Shown here in pieces: positions 47,201 to 58,231 of a stretch of DNA of 64,000 bases (the stretch's first letter is position 1; each line of letters starts with the position of its first letter). Made by a program: the position numbers and the translations under genes. The stretch covers positions 36,944,597-37,008,596 of the forward strand of contig CM055095.1 in assembly GCA_029204225.1 (NCBI GenBank). The letters run 5' to 3'. Source of the stretch: Diphasiastrum complanatum. Lineage: Eukaryota; Streptophyta; Lycopodiopsida; Lycopodiales; Lycopodiaceae. Below the pieces are notes generated by a model that did no database searches, was not told the origin of the DNA, and saw only the letters and a list, made by a program, of their open reading frames with translations.

Positions 47201-48830
47201 CCCACTAAGAATGCCCATATCCTATTCCTGTCGTGGTCCTGCATCATAAAAGTGGACCATCTCACCCAAAATCAATATCAAGGTTTTAAAATTCAAGAAG
47301 ATAAATGAAATCTAGTCCTGAAAAGAACCAGTGCGCAGCCTGGTACCTGAATATTATACTAGCTAAAAGACTTAACGACAATCTGGATAAATGCTTTCAC
47401 CTATTTCTGCTTCTTCCTTCACAAAAGATGCAGTATAGACTAATGGCCAATCCTTGGTGGGTAAGAGGACCAATTCATCCTAGTCAAGCATAGTCGCCAA
47501 TCCTAGACCTACTTACAGAGGCATTTTGGCATATGCACAGTTGAAAGATCCTCAAGTGGGGCAAAGCAAATTTCATCAAACAAATGTACCAAGCAATCTC
47601 ATTGAGAGAAAAGATGAGAAGACAAATCTTCAAACATGACTAGTAGCATGCACAGATGCAGGTTTCCTGCTACAAGAGTAAACTACTATCCTAAAAAGGA
47701 GGATCTGGACATGTTAAGATCAACTAGAAAACCAAAGCTTCTACCTCAAATATCATAGTTTAGAAAATTTGGATACGCTTGATTACGAAGAATCCAAAAT
47801 ATTTTGCCAGACTTACAGATATATTCCCCATGGCAAACCTGTCGAATCCACCAAAAGAAGGCCCCCGGATTACCTTCACACAATATCCTTCACAACGTTG
47901 GTTTGATGAACATTTTAAATGCTCCAAAAAAATCAATAATCTCAATCCAGTTGCAAACAAATAAGCACTAGTGAGTCTCTATTTCCACATTGGAGGCAAC
48001 GTTATCACTCTTATGCCGAATAAATAATTGCTCAACTGAAACAAGGAACAAAAACAAGTCCAGTGTCTAACTTACAGTCAAATTCCCTAATGCGGAAAAT
48101 TTGTGCGAACCATTAACTGTGGACCCATTTGTAGAACTGCTTGAGGTGTTCAACGTGTTGTAATTGTGGCTAGTAGCTGAGAGGGGGATGAGCACGGGTA
48201 GACAGAAGATAGCTGTACACCCCAAAATCTTCAGCGCTGCAGAATCAATGAGACATAAAGGCATATTAACCTGAGCCTACATTCACATATGCATCACTGA
48301 TACAACTACAAGCAATTTGCAGAAGCTGGTAAAAGCATAAATACTAATCAATCAACAAATTGACTAGAAAACATGAACGTGCCCTAACATTCCACAACAA
48401 CAGTTGACAAAAATCAAACTGGTTACGAATGTTGCTACTCAACTTTATCTTGTAGTGGAAAAACCGGAAAATTGAATCTTATTTGCAGTATGAACTGCAG
48501 AATTCGATTCTGTGTAAACAATGGCAGCAAATTTCCTATAGCAAAAGTAAATGGACAAAAGGGGGTACAGGTTTCAAAAAGACTGAGATAAACAGCTCCG
48601 TCAAGTCCTGCTAATTTGATGATGTCCGTCTCTGAAGCCTCCCATGCCTCGCGAATCCACGTGAATGGCCTCCGAGGTTCAGGTGGATCCGATCCAGTTG
48701 ATAGTCTCACCGCAGCATAGTACACAGGATAATTTCTGGGCTGGCGTGACAGGAACTCATAGACGATTAATAGCACACAGAATATAGAAAAAGAGGTAGC
48801 CAGCGAAGTTATAAAAGAAGCTGTTTCCAT
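41202..48830 (-). CDS. ERD4: OSCA/CSC1-like mechanosensitive (hyperosmolality-gated) cation channel, ERD4/OSCA3 type
   Basis: Seven exons join without a stop: 48830-48569, 48236-48076, 47873-47817, 47238-46963, 43808-42958, 42774-42507 and 41558-41202, giving 2,232 bp and 743 residues, normal for the family. The start METASFIT has A at -3 and G at +4. The N-terminus has a membrane segment (about residues 5-27), then RQPRNYPVYYA and WIREAWEASETDI. More membrane segments follow near residues 90-110 and 167-187. The cytosolic RNA-recognition-like fold carries FTVLVHDIP, GAAFVFFNNR (332-341) and the linker APQPKDVVWENV. The pore-region helices and the signature GKYFYFVIFNVFLGVTLGT (near 478-496), GYGLELSR and GWLVLRNQALKVYVPSYDS complete it. 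Family members form dimeric plasma-membrane or endomembrane channels opened by membrane tension. Resemblance is closest to the ERD4 clade. The exon 3 acceptor (47873) is the least certain boundary. Confidence 0.92.
42505..42508 (-). other. Non-canonical GC splice donor of ERD4-like intron 6
   Basis: Exon 6 ends AACCAG and the intron begins GCAGGATC. It ends at GGAGGCAG before exon 7 (GCTCTTAAGG). The join restores the conserved RNQALKVYV in frame, and no GT donor nearby would do so. Confidence 0.7.
43809..46962 (-). other. Intron 4 of the ERD4-like gene (3.15 kb)
   Basis: The long intron runs from donor AAG|GTACTT to acceptor AACAG|ACTTC. It has no recognisable transposon domain. It holds a short (TTC)n tract near 46005-46025 and AT-rich parts. 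The other introns are 183 to 948 bp. Confidence 0.8.
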
Positions 48831-49395
48831 TTTCTCCTATTCTCCTCACCAAAACACCCTAAGATTCTCAGAAAAGCCGATCCTGATTCCCCCCAACGAC
48901 TTTGATCATAGCCAAATGTTTGCAAAAGCTTGATTCACGATGTCAACCGCAATAAGAAACGCAGTAATTTGTTGCTTTGTTTGGAATGAGATCCACATAC
49001 GCATTCATCATTATTTTAGAATGGAAAATACATGACGCTAGCTTTCTTGTTTGTACCCGCATTACTCAGCAGTTGTGTCCAAGTTGTTCGTGAACGCTCC
49101 TATTCGTTTCCAGCAAAGAATCTACAAAAATAAGCTATCGCAATTAAATCCGTCTGCCGTCATCTTTTGCCCAGGAATCTCAAGACCTTGTCGCCATCCT
49201 TCAACCGCCCAATTGTGGTGATTGATTGTCGCTGTTGCTGCAGCTGCTAAGGATCACAGCAGCAGCAATTGCTACATCATAATGTAATCAGCTTGCTGCC
49301 AGACTAATTCCAAAACCACAAGGCTAATGACACACTAGCAGCGTCTGAGAAAGAGGTGGAGCGTGTTTCGTCCTGCTTCTAGTAACCATTTGTAC
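48831..49395. promoter_or_regulatory. Proximal upstream region of the ERD4-like gene
   Basis: This is the sequence immediately 5' of the start codon. It should contain the core promoter and 5' untranslated region, but I can point to no convincing TATA box or named motif. Confidence 0.35.
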
Positions 49396-50010
49396 GCTGA
49401 GCACTCCAATCAAAACGCTAATTTCTTTTCCGGGAAACAAAGCGTCATGTCTATCTATCACTTGCTTCTGTTTTGTTGTTTTTGTTACAATCTATGTAAG
49501 TAAGAAAAAGCAGAGCAAAAACTGGAATTTATTTGTTTGCTTTAAGCTGAGCACTCCGATCACAAAGCTAGTTTCCTTTCCCAGAAACAAAGCTTCATGC
49601 CCATCTGTCACTCACTTAATTTTTGCTGCTTTTGTTACAACCTGCGTTAAGTTAAGAAAAGCAGAGCCGGAATTGATATGCTTTCTTTAAGCTGAGCACT
49701 AAAATCACAATTTCTTTAAGCTGAGCATTCAAATCACAAAGCTTGTCTGTTTTCCCGGAAACAAAGCTTCATGCCCATCTATCACTCACTACTTTTTTGT
49801 TGCTTCTGCTAAAAGCTATGCAATTATGCAAAAGCAGATAAAAAAGTGAAAATTAATTTGTTTTGTTTAAGCTAAACACTCAGATCACAAACCTTGTTTC
49901 TAATCCCACAAACAAAGCTTCATTTCTTAACACTGGATGCTTCTTTATTGTTGTTTCTGTTACAAGCAAGCTATGTAAGTGCCCAAAAAGGGCAGATCAG
50001 ATTGATTTGT
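49396..50010. repeat. ~150-bp minisatellite upstream of the ERD4-like gene
   Basis: Unit starts of the form GCTGAGCACTC-x-ATCACAAAGCT occur at 49396, 49546, 49691 (short, partial), 49720 and 49871 (GCTAAACACTC). Each full unit continues with GGAAACAAAGCTTCATGCCC, TCACTCACT and TTTTGTTACAA-type words. Copies differ at roughly one base in ten. Confidence 0.85.
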
Positions 50011-50064
50011 TTTGTGGGCTGTGTGGTATTTTATACCCTTGCTAATCCATAAACAAACAGCTGA

Positions 50065-50066
<2 letters not shown>

Positions 50067-50097
<31 letters not shown>
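50067..50097 (+). repeat. (TG)n microsatellite
   Basis: About 15 uninterrupted TG units. Confidence 0.97.
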
Positions 50098-50098
<1 letters not shown>

Positions 50099-51424
50099 GG
50101 AATTGCACTTTCTAGGCAGTGACTAGTGCTGCTGCTCTGGCACTCCCCTATTGTGCCACTACACATACATAAAACATTTTATTTTTTTAAGACATCCATC
50201 CCATCCCCCTACAACCTAATTTAACGTGACATGAATCGTGCATCCATCGATCACGGCCTTAAAAATAATAATAATACAAGAAGAGAAAACCCACATTACA
50301 AAAGAATAGTAGGAAATGAAGGTGGGAACTTGGAATCATGAAATAAATGTTGGGGATTTCTCGAGAACTTTCTTCCAAGATCTAGTGGGACACATATAAA
50401 AGAGTAAATACAGTACATATCTTCACCATAAAGCGCTCTCCCCACCCACACACACATAAAGTGGACTTAGATAGAGATTGGCATGACCAAAAGATGGATT
50501 AGCGCTTTTTGCCACGTTATTGAGTGAATTATACTTTTGAGCTAATAACTTTTTCTAGCACCTTGCCTTAGGTCCAATAGGGTTGAGAGTGGCAACCGCA
50601 TACCTCCTTGGCAAGTAAATAGCATCAAGAGTGACACCCTGAGATCACCTTCACTAATGAGAGCAACAATAATGATCCCTTTCACCATGTAGTGCTGATT
50701 TTGTGATTATTTTTGCACTTTTTGAAAACCATGGGCCATGAGTTTTGGCCATTGTCAATTAATAATTGCCAAGTGATGATGAGATTGACGGTAATAAAAT
50801 TTCTGTGGAATCTCACAAAATGCTACATGGAGAACTTATATTGTGACACATAAGAAAATCTTCTGCAAATTCATGGGTGTATGTGTTTTTGCCACATGGC
50901 TACCTAGAGATGTAATGACCTAAGCAAATTATTTGCAAAGTCATATGGTGTCACCAAGCACAATAGATCATAGGAACTAATGTTGTGTTTGAGTGTGAGA
51001 GCCTAATGTGGCCACCAAAACAAAAAACCTTTCACATGTGAATTTAGAGACTCTAAAATTGGGTGGGTGGTCAATGAGTGCTTGTTGGACCAATTATTAA
51101 CTTAAAATTGACAATTGAGTTTTGCATTTGCTTCATAAGCTAAGCTTAACATAAACCCAAGTCGTTATAATTCTAGTTGCAACTTCAATGTCAAGGTAAC
51201 CAAAATAAGACAATTGCTACAAAATATTGAAGCAAAATTTGGGTGTTTGAGCTAACAAATGAACGAGAAAATGGGGAGAAAATCTTAAAGAGAGGGAAAA
51301 GTAGGGGCAAAGAGCGAGAATGTTAGCAGTGCTGGAGAAAACTCGATTCTCGTGTTCTCATTGGGCCACGTTTGCCCTAATTTTTTTTTGAAGGGCAGTT
51401 GAAAAGTGAGGGAATATCTAAAAC
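50098..51424. other. Gene-free stretch
   Basis: No coding region, transposon domain or structured repeat is seen. Confidence 0.5.
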
Positions 51425-51556
51425 ACGTGATTTTAGAAGCGAAACTTCTAGAAAGAAAATTGTCTAGAGAGAGAGAACCTTCTAGAGAGAGAGAGGTATA
51501 AATAGAGCGACTAGAAAGAGAACATCTAGAGAGAGAGAGAGAGGTATAAAATAGAG

Positions 51557-51648
<92 letters not shown>
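51425..51648 (+). repeat. (GA)n microsatellite with two upstream CTAGAGAGAG-TATAAATA modules
   Basis: A 90-bp pure GA tract (51559-51648) is preceded by repeated purine blocks. The module CTAGAGAGAGAG-GTATAAATAGAGCG occurs at about 51484-51511 and, slightly changed (GTATAAAATAGAGCG), at about 51529-51558. TTCTAGAAAGA at 51436 resembles a block in the LARD LTRs (near 20573). Confidence 0.85.
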
Positions 51649-51650
<2 letters not shown>

Positions 51651-52929
51651 CATTTTTGCTTGCTTCCACAATAAAGTGTCTAAAGTGCAAGCATTGGTGA
51701 ATACTTTGCGGCAATCACATGGCCTTGGCATGAATAACTTTGTCTCAATGGACCATTATCTAGACAGAAAACATGGAGTTTTGTTTTTAGTATGTTTTGG
51801 AGAGAATACACAACATTAAGGCCCTCTTGTAGGAGCCTAAATCTTTATTCCCCATAAAACTCATGGGCTTTACATAATTGACCATCAAATTGTACCTCGC
51901 ACTCACAATGGACAAGCAAAAATAAACTACCCATGGAAAAATTTGTCCTCGCAATTTGTACATCGTGGAAAGTCCATATTTGAGAATAACCGGCTCTTGC
52001 GTCCTACTTAAAAGAATGGCACATCATTTTGGAGGAAATTCTTGAAGTGCATTCATTAAGTCACACAAAGATTAGTATACCTCAAGAATTTATGGATTCA
52101 TCCCCATTACAAGAATTCTAGGGATGCTTCTTCACTAGAGTATATATAACACCATTGTAAAGCAAATCACGACTTTTGAAAGCTACAGGTCATCATATTA
52201 TGAATCTTGAAGTCCATAGACGCTTTTGAGAGGATACTATGGCCCATTAAAACTCTTTAAACAAGGATATTATACCTTGCAAAAAGTCAAAATGTGGGAC
52301 ACAAAAAGAATTTAACTAAAAGTAAATTGACTTGATGAGCTTTTACCCTTGCAAATCAAATTTTAAGTGACCTTTCCACTAAGTTTAATGGTCGTTCAAT
52401 CATGGGGTTGGCCCTACAACTTGGTTGTGATTTTATGAACTTTTTTCTTGATGGAAAGGTCACTAAGAGAAATATTCCACCATACATTGCCATATCTTTT
52501 ACATTTTATTGACTATATCTTATTTGCTCTACTATTACCATTCTTGCTAGAATTTTATTACCATTTTCTTAAATGAAAACATCACCAAAATTTTTGTCTC
52601 CAATACATTATGATTGCTTTTGATTGATTTTTTTTTTGCTACGAGACCCGTTATTTTCTTTTGCTAGACAATAACATTAGATCATGAGAATATGAATGTA
52701 AATTATAAAACATGGGCAACAACCTAGAAAAACAAGCAAAAAGCACTCTTAAACTAACCATCCATCTCCCACTAATTCTATTTCCATCTCCTACCACCAC
52801 AATGCAAATTCTAACTTAGGATGCCCATATATGATGTTCTAATTACAAACTAAACCCCAACTGATCATAGCAACATTGCTAACAAACTAAAGAAATTGTG
52901 AATCACTCCTCAACAATGACACCAAAAAG
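51649..52929. other. Gene-free stretch
   Basis: Nothing recognisable apart from scattered AT-rich runs. Confidence 0.5.
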
Positions 52930-53717
52930 TGTAGGGGCCTCATTTAACCTTCTGACATTTTACTTTCTAGATAACAAAAATGAAATGCAAGTAGAATAAG
53001 AGATGCTGTTTTCTTCGTCCGATCATGTGACAAATCATTCCCAAAGGAGTGTTATCTCTCCTTTAGACCGATTCGCAAGGTCTTATGAATCCTAACACAC
53101 TATTCCACACTAATCAAACACATAAATGGTGTAAGGGAGATGTTGCGCCGGTGCCTCAAAGGGCGTTGGGACTTAAGTGGTTTCCCTTAACACGTGCTTA
53201 AGTCTAACATTCAACCATCATGCACTTACGTAAAAGCCAACTTAGAAATGTAACAAGCTTAACCATTCAGACTTAAGAAAACCGGAATCCCAACCAACCT
53301 GAAAGCCAACTCAGAATCCGTCCCCAAAAGGTAATAAAAGACAAAGACAAGCCACACATGAAACCCAAGGCATAATGGTCGCCAAACTGACCAAATGGCA
53401 TAGCGGCGAGCCACACATCGGTGACGTGTAGGCACCAACGACACAAAAAGGTTGTAGTAAGGGTCCTTCCACTTGGACCAGTCCTGGAGGCAAAACCGAA
53501 ATGGTAATCATCCCCAATGATCAACTTTATTAAATTTTGAAGAGGTTACATTCATACATAGACTGACTGGTCTCGGGACCACCAACATGTGTTGGGCATA
53601 GTGTCTGGCTCACGCTGGTAGAGGGAGCTGAGACCTGGCGACTGGATTCCTGACGTTGGTTGAGCTGCCCAAGTTTATGTCTGTCAAACTCCCCCTATAG
53701 TTTTGGTGTGATTCGGC

Positions 53718-53754
<37 letters not shown>

Positions 53755-54031
53755 TGTCCTGGAGTATAATGCTTTCTGGTAAAGCACGCTATTATGGACT
53801 TAGCTTTTATTTTGCTGATTAAGCCTGGCAAGCCTGTCAGAATCAGTCTAGCTCTTGACTAGGCCCTAACTCGAGCTCCAAAGCTAGCTCATGACTTGTG
53901 ACTACTTGGCTGGCTCACCATAGGTCGGATGCTTAGTCCTTGACTTCCTAACTCGCTATGAGACCTTCAGGGAGTGTCACCCCTTAGAGTGTTACAGGGT
54001 ATCTTGGTGCACCTAAGTCAGCTTCACAACA
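52930..54031 (-). repeat. Gypsy-2 3' LTR (related to the LARD LTR)
   Basis: On the minus strand it begins TGTTGTGAAGCTGAC next to the purine tract. It carries GTGCTTTACCAG, a long G-run, GTGCCGAATCACACCAA, AATGTAACCTC, AATAAAGTTG and GAATGGTTAAGC in the same order and at nearly the same distances as the LARD LTR. The distal end at 52930 (CCCCTACA on the minus strand) is inferred from the LARD LTR end (GCGCTACA) and is less certain. Confidence 0.75.
53719..53754 (+). repeat. Homopolymer of 36 C inside the Gypsy-2 LTR
   Basis: An uninterrupted C run occupies the position where the LARD LTRs have a run of about seven or eight G on their own strand. Run lengths from sequencing reads at such a tract may be inaccurate. 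Confidence 0.9.
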
Positions 54032-54041
54032 TCCTCCTCTC
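54032..54041 (-). other. Gypsy-2 polypurine tract
   Basis: GAGAGGAGGA on the minus strand abuts the LTR start TGTTGTG. Confidence 0.8.
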
Positions 54042-54268
54042 GTTTGAAAAAATTGTTTTCATTAGGACCAAACTAGACCTAGGACACATGGCACGAGCTT
54101 AATTCACCGACCTTAACAACTTAAAAATGAAAGATACATTGGTAGTTTTTCAAGAAAAGTGTAGATAAAATTCACTTACGTAAAATCTGTGTAAAGCTAC
54201 AAGTAATTTATTGACAACCTAAGAAATATACCTGGAAGTTCCTTGAACTTCAGAGTGGTCGGGAGTGT

Positions 54269-57087
54269 TCATGAAAGAGACGTGCCGCCAAGTAGAGCAT
54301 TGTGTGCCAATCTAGGAAAATGGCTGTTGCATTGATTTTTCTGCAGGTAATCCTTCAGTACTTCAGGGGCTCCCGCCTTAAGTTTGTCTTTGTACTCCCA
54401 AGAAGCCTCAATGAGTGGAGCCCATAGCCACTTCACTAGATATTCGCATTGAACTCCAGTTCGCTTTCTATGTGCCAATATTTGTTCTGGTATAAGCTGT
54501 CTCTTTGTGTCTTCAAGTGATGTTGGTGGGTGACGGAGTTCGTGTTGTCCATCAAATCGCTCATCCGGCTTGTACCGTTTGAGTAATGAGATGTGAAACA
54601 CATTGTGTATATCCAAGGTGGATGGCAGCACCAATCGATAAGCCACTGGGTTGATCTTCTTTGTGACATAATAGGGGCCAGCATAAGGTCGAACGAACTT
54701 ATGAGATAAACCTTTTGGCAATGCGATATTCTTAGTGTTCAACCAAACTTGATCCCCTTCCTTAGATTCTAGTTCTCGTTGGTGTGGATTTACGTCAACT
54801 GCCATGCTACGTTGTTCCAAAAATGCCTTCACCTCTGTAAGCTTTGTGTGCCATTCATTGATGAATTCCTCTACAGTGGGTATTGGAGTTTCTTGCACGC
54901 CTGTAAAAAAAGAGCTCAGAACAATCGGTAATTGACCATTGCTTATCTCGAAGGGTGCCTTTCCAATAGATATGTTCACTTGGTTGTTATGTGCAAACTC
55001 GAGGATATCTAAGTAGCTGACCCAATTAGATTGGTCCCAAGCGACATAATTTCGTAATATTGTTCAATCTGTCAATTAACTCGCTCTGTTTGCCCATCTG
55101 TCTGGGGGTGATAAGCAGTGCTAAAATTCAGTCCAGTCCCCACAAGGTGAAATAGACATGTCCAAAACTTTCCTACAAATTTGGTGCCTCAGTCAGAAAT
55201 AATCGTTCTAGGCAAGCCATGGTATTTGAAAAATAACCTTGCCACTTCTTTGGCTGTCACTGAACTCTTAGTTGGTACAAGATGAGCTTGCTTTGAAAAA
55301 CGGTCAACCACCACATAAATTGAGTCGAAACCTTGGCAACGTGGTAGTTGAACAATAAAATCCATGCTCACTGAATCCCAAGGGTATGCTGGTACTGGTA
55401 ATGGCTGGAGTAGTTCTGCTGGGGCTAGTGGTTCCACCTTCACTTGTTGACATGTAGGCATGTTTGCACATAGGATTCAACGTCTACCCACATATCTGGC
55501 CAATAGAAGCCTCTCTTGAGAAGTTCATACATGCGATTCACCCCTGGATGTTCGGTGGCTAGTACGTCATGATGTTTCCTCAAGACTTTCTTCCTCAGGT
55601 TGATGTTGTCTGGGACATATACTCTACGTTGTTTATAAACAACCATTTGATCCTTCCAAGTTAAATGTTTATGAGGCTTTCCTAGTTGGAATTCAATCAT
55701 TAAGTCCTTCGCCAACGCATCTGCATCATAGTTCTCTCTAATTTCTTGGAGTAGACCAGTCACCTGAATTGTTATTGTTGCCATCAAGTGCTCCTGTCTA
55801 CTCAGTGCGTCCGCTACCACATTTTTCTTTCTCGTTGTATGTACAATGTCTATATTGAATTTCGAGAGAAAATTTTGCCATCGCATCTGCTTTGGCATGA
55901 GCATACCTTGGGATGAGAAGTACTTGAGTGATACATTATCAGTGAATGTCTTAAAGGGCTTTCTTGCCACATAATGTCTCCAATGCTCCACTGCTTGAAC
56001 TACTGCGACCATTTCTTTTTCATGAGTTGGCCATCATCACTCTACGTCACTCAATTTCTTTGAAAAGTATGCAACTGGTTTTCCTTCTTGCATCAACACG
56101 GCCCCAATAGCAAAGTTTGATACCTCTGTATGTATTTTGAAAGGTTTGTTAAAGTCCAGTAAGGCAAGAATGGGTTCTTGAGTGATCCGTCATTTTAGTT
56201 CTTGGAACGCTGCTTCACATTCCGGTGTCCATGTCATCTTTAGATGAGTCTTTGTCTGCTCCAACAAGGGCGCCACAATTTTGCTAAATGCCTCAATGAA
56301 TCTCCTGTAAAAGTTACATAGCCCCACAAAGGATTTGATGCCATGAACAATTTTAGGCGCTAGCCAATCCAAGATTGTCTAGATCTTCTTCAGATCCATC
56401 CGAATTCATCTGTAGCCTATAACATGTCCAAGGAAATCAACTTCTTCTACCACAAACTCACATTTCTCTCTTTTCGCGAACAAGCAGTTCCTCCTCAGTC
56501 ATTGGAGAATTGTCCTTAAATGTTTAATGTGATCTTTGAGGCTACAACTAAACACCAAGATGTCATCGATGTACACAATGACAAATTCATCTAAGCAGTT
56601 TTGAAAAATGTTGTTTATCAATGTGCAAAAAGTGGGTGGTGCATTTGTTAGACCAAACGGCATCATCCTGAACTCGTGACTCCCGTACCGTGTTTGAAAA
56701 GCCGTTTTGTGCTCATCGCCTTTAGCTATTCAAATTTGGTGATATCCAGATCTGAGATCTATTCGGCTAAAATATTTGGCATGTTTGAGCTGGTCGATCA
56801 TGTCATCAATTCTAGGCATGGGGTACTTGTTCTTGATGGTACCTTTGTTGAGCATGCGATAATCCACACACATTCGAAGAGTCTTGTCCGTCTTTTTCAC
56901 GAATAACATTGGAGCTCCAAAAGGCAAAGCGTTGTGTCTAATAAATCCTTTGTCTATCAAATCACCAAGTTGTCATTTCAGTTCCACCAACTCTTCTTGT
57001 GACATCCTATAGGGTGCTCATGAAGTTGGTTCTGTTCCTGGTACCAACTCAATTTTATGGTCCACTGGTCTTCGAGGAGGTAACTTA
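54269..57087 (-). pseudogene. Gypsy-2 pol: reverse transcriptase, RNase H, integrase, chromodomain
   Basis: From 57087 leftwards: PVDHKIELVPGTEP, then reverse transcriptase [28 protein letters not shown] and [13 protein letters not shown] (56960-56730). A broken stretch follows with FVGLCNFYRRFI (56310). RNase H carries FTDNVSLKYF and VVADALSRQ (56012-55790). The integrase zinc region (HHDVLATEHPGVNRMYELLK, GFYWPDM) precedes the core (SVSMDFIVQLPRCQGFDSIY, VVDRFSKQAHLVP) with stops after GLPRTIISD. The C-terminal part (54979-54269) is open for 236 codons and ends in a chromodomain-like EYLVKW...EASWE, which in chromoviruses targets integration to particular chromatin. Multiple stops make it non-functional. 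Confidence 0.88.
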
Positions 57088-58016
57088 TGTAGAACACTTG
57101 ATTAGACAAATCTCGATTCTACTAACAAAGTGTGCAATTTACTTGACAAAGGATGAGAAACGAACGCGAACTCAAAACATTTCTATTTGTGACCAACTTG
57201 AAAGATTCGCGAAGGAATCACAAAATTTATCTTGCAGTCAACTTGAAAGATTCGCGAAACAGTTTCTTGCAGAAGCTCGTGGCTTTCTTGTTAAAGCTCA
57301 AAAGATTTGCGAACAGAATCTTGTCGCAAAATATTCTGTTTCTTGTTCAAACCTCAAATTGTCGCGAACAATTCGCAAAATCTTCTGGATTCTTCTTCAA
57401 GCTCACCTATCACGAAACTATCGTGAATAGTTCGCGAAATATTCTGATTCTTCTTCAAGCTCAAGAATTGTCATCCGTCGCGAACAATTCGCGAAAGACA
57501 AAAATGTTGCAAAGAGACAAGTGTCGCGAACAATTCGTGAAACACGAAGCTGAGACGAAGAGATGGACTATCGTGAATAATTCGCGAACAAAATTTATTC
57601 GACCCTGAATATAGAGCGTCTATTTGAATATCAACCGTCGTAAACAATTATCTACTGTTACATAGTTAAAAGGCCAAAAGACTTGTCTTATAGCAATATA
57701 AATACATGTGCACTACTCGTTGTAACTCACTCACTCAATCAGAGACACAACAACAAGATAAGACAACAAGAGATGTATACTAATTCAGATTCAGAATTAT
57801 AAATTCATTTTTGATCAATAGTTTCTGTTTGTCTAAAATTGTCTTAAGTTGTCTCTTAATTTCGCATATTATTTTCGCACACATATTCAATCAAGGCAAA
57901 TACTGTTCTATTAGTACATAGATCAGATAGAAACTCGATTGAAGACACTGATATTAGTTTGATTTATTCAAACTCTCACCATGTTCTCTGGAAGAATAAT
58001 TACTATTTCTCCTACA
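57088..58016 (+). repeat. Copia-4 5' LTR
   Basis: 929 bp from TGTAGAACAC to TCTCCTACA. It contains a cluster of TTCGCGAA-type words (57206-57587) and a TATAAATA word near 57696 in a promoter-like context. The 3' partner is absent, so the start is inferred from the break in Gypsy-2 coding similarity and the TG...CA ends. Confidence 0.7.
57206..57587. promoter_or_regulatory. Cluster of TTCGCGAA and TCGCGAACAATTCGCGA palindromes in the Copia-4 LTR
   Basis: TTCGCGAA occurs exactly at 57206, 57251 and 57431, with a variant TTTGCGAA at 57306. The 17-base palindrome TCGCGAACAATTCGCGA is perfect at 57478-57494 and has one- or two-base variants at 57362, 57421, 57524 and 57571. The pattern TTCnnGAA is that of a minimal heat-shock element, and CGCG is the core bound by CAMTA factors. 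Either role is inference. Confidence 0.75.
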
Positions 58017-58163
58017 GTGGTATTAAAGCTTATGGAATTAGATCTAATACAGTGGTATCAGAGCTTACAGAATTAAAGCTGATATAGTGGTATTAGAGCA
58101 TATAGGATTAGAATTGATACAGTAATATCAGAACGAGTCAGAGTCGATACAGTGGTATCTTTG
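58017..58163 (+). repeat. Five-fold array of primer-binding-site-like repeats (35-bp period)
   Basis: GTGGTATTAAAGC at 58017, GTGGTATCAGAGC at 58052, GTGGTATTAGAGC at 58087, GTAATATCAGAAC at 58122 and GTGGTATCTTTGC at 58152. The second is an exact plant initiator tRNA-Met primer-binding site; the first, directly beside the LTR, is a variant. Spacing is 35, 35, 35 and 30 bp. Confidence 0.9.
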
Positions 58164-58231
58164 CACCCCTCTCAACATTCTTGATACATCCATCAGTAAG
58201 CCGTTATCTGGAGTGATTCAGAAAATAGAAG

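Larger units (their letters stand above)
52930..57087 (-). mobile_element. Ty3/gypsy chromovirus (Gypsy-2), 5' half missing
   Basis: On the minus strand a 3' LTR (about 54031-52930), polypurine tract and pol from reverse transcriptase to a chromodomain are present. Pol is interrupted at 57087 by the 5' LTR of Copia-4, and gag, protease and the 5' LTR are not found. Its LTR shares start, core and polyadenylation-region words with the LARD at 20317-25342, marking it as the related coding family. Confidence 0.85.

Noticed and set aside
49396-50010. CRISPR-like array (regular repeats with spacers)
   Set aside because: The units are contiguous ~150-bp tandem repeats in a plant genome without unique spacers.
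51285-51731. 148-codon minus-strand frame with a Ser/Leu repeat
   Set aside because: It runs through the (GA)n tract; the flanking parts show no recognisable domain.
53259-53524. Overlapping minus-strand frames of 61-83 codons
   Set aside because: They lie within the Gypsy-2 3' LTR, overlap each other in different frames and lack motifs.
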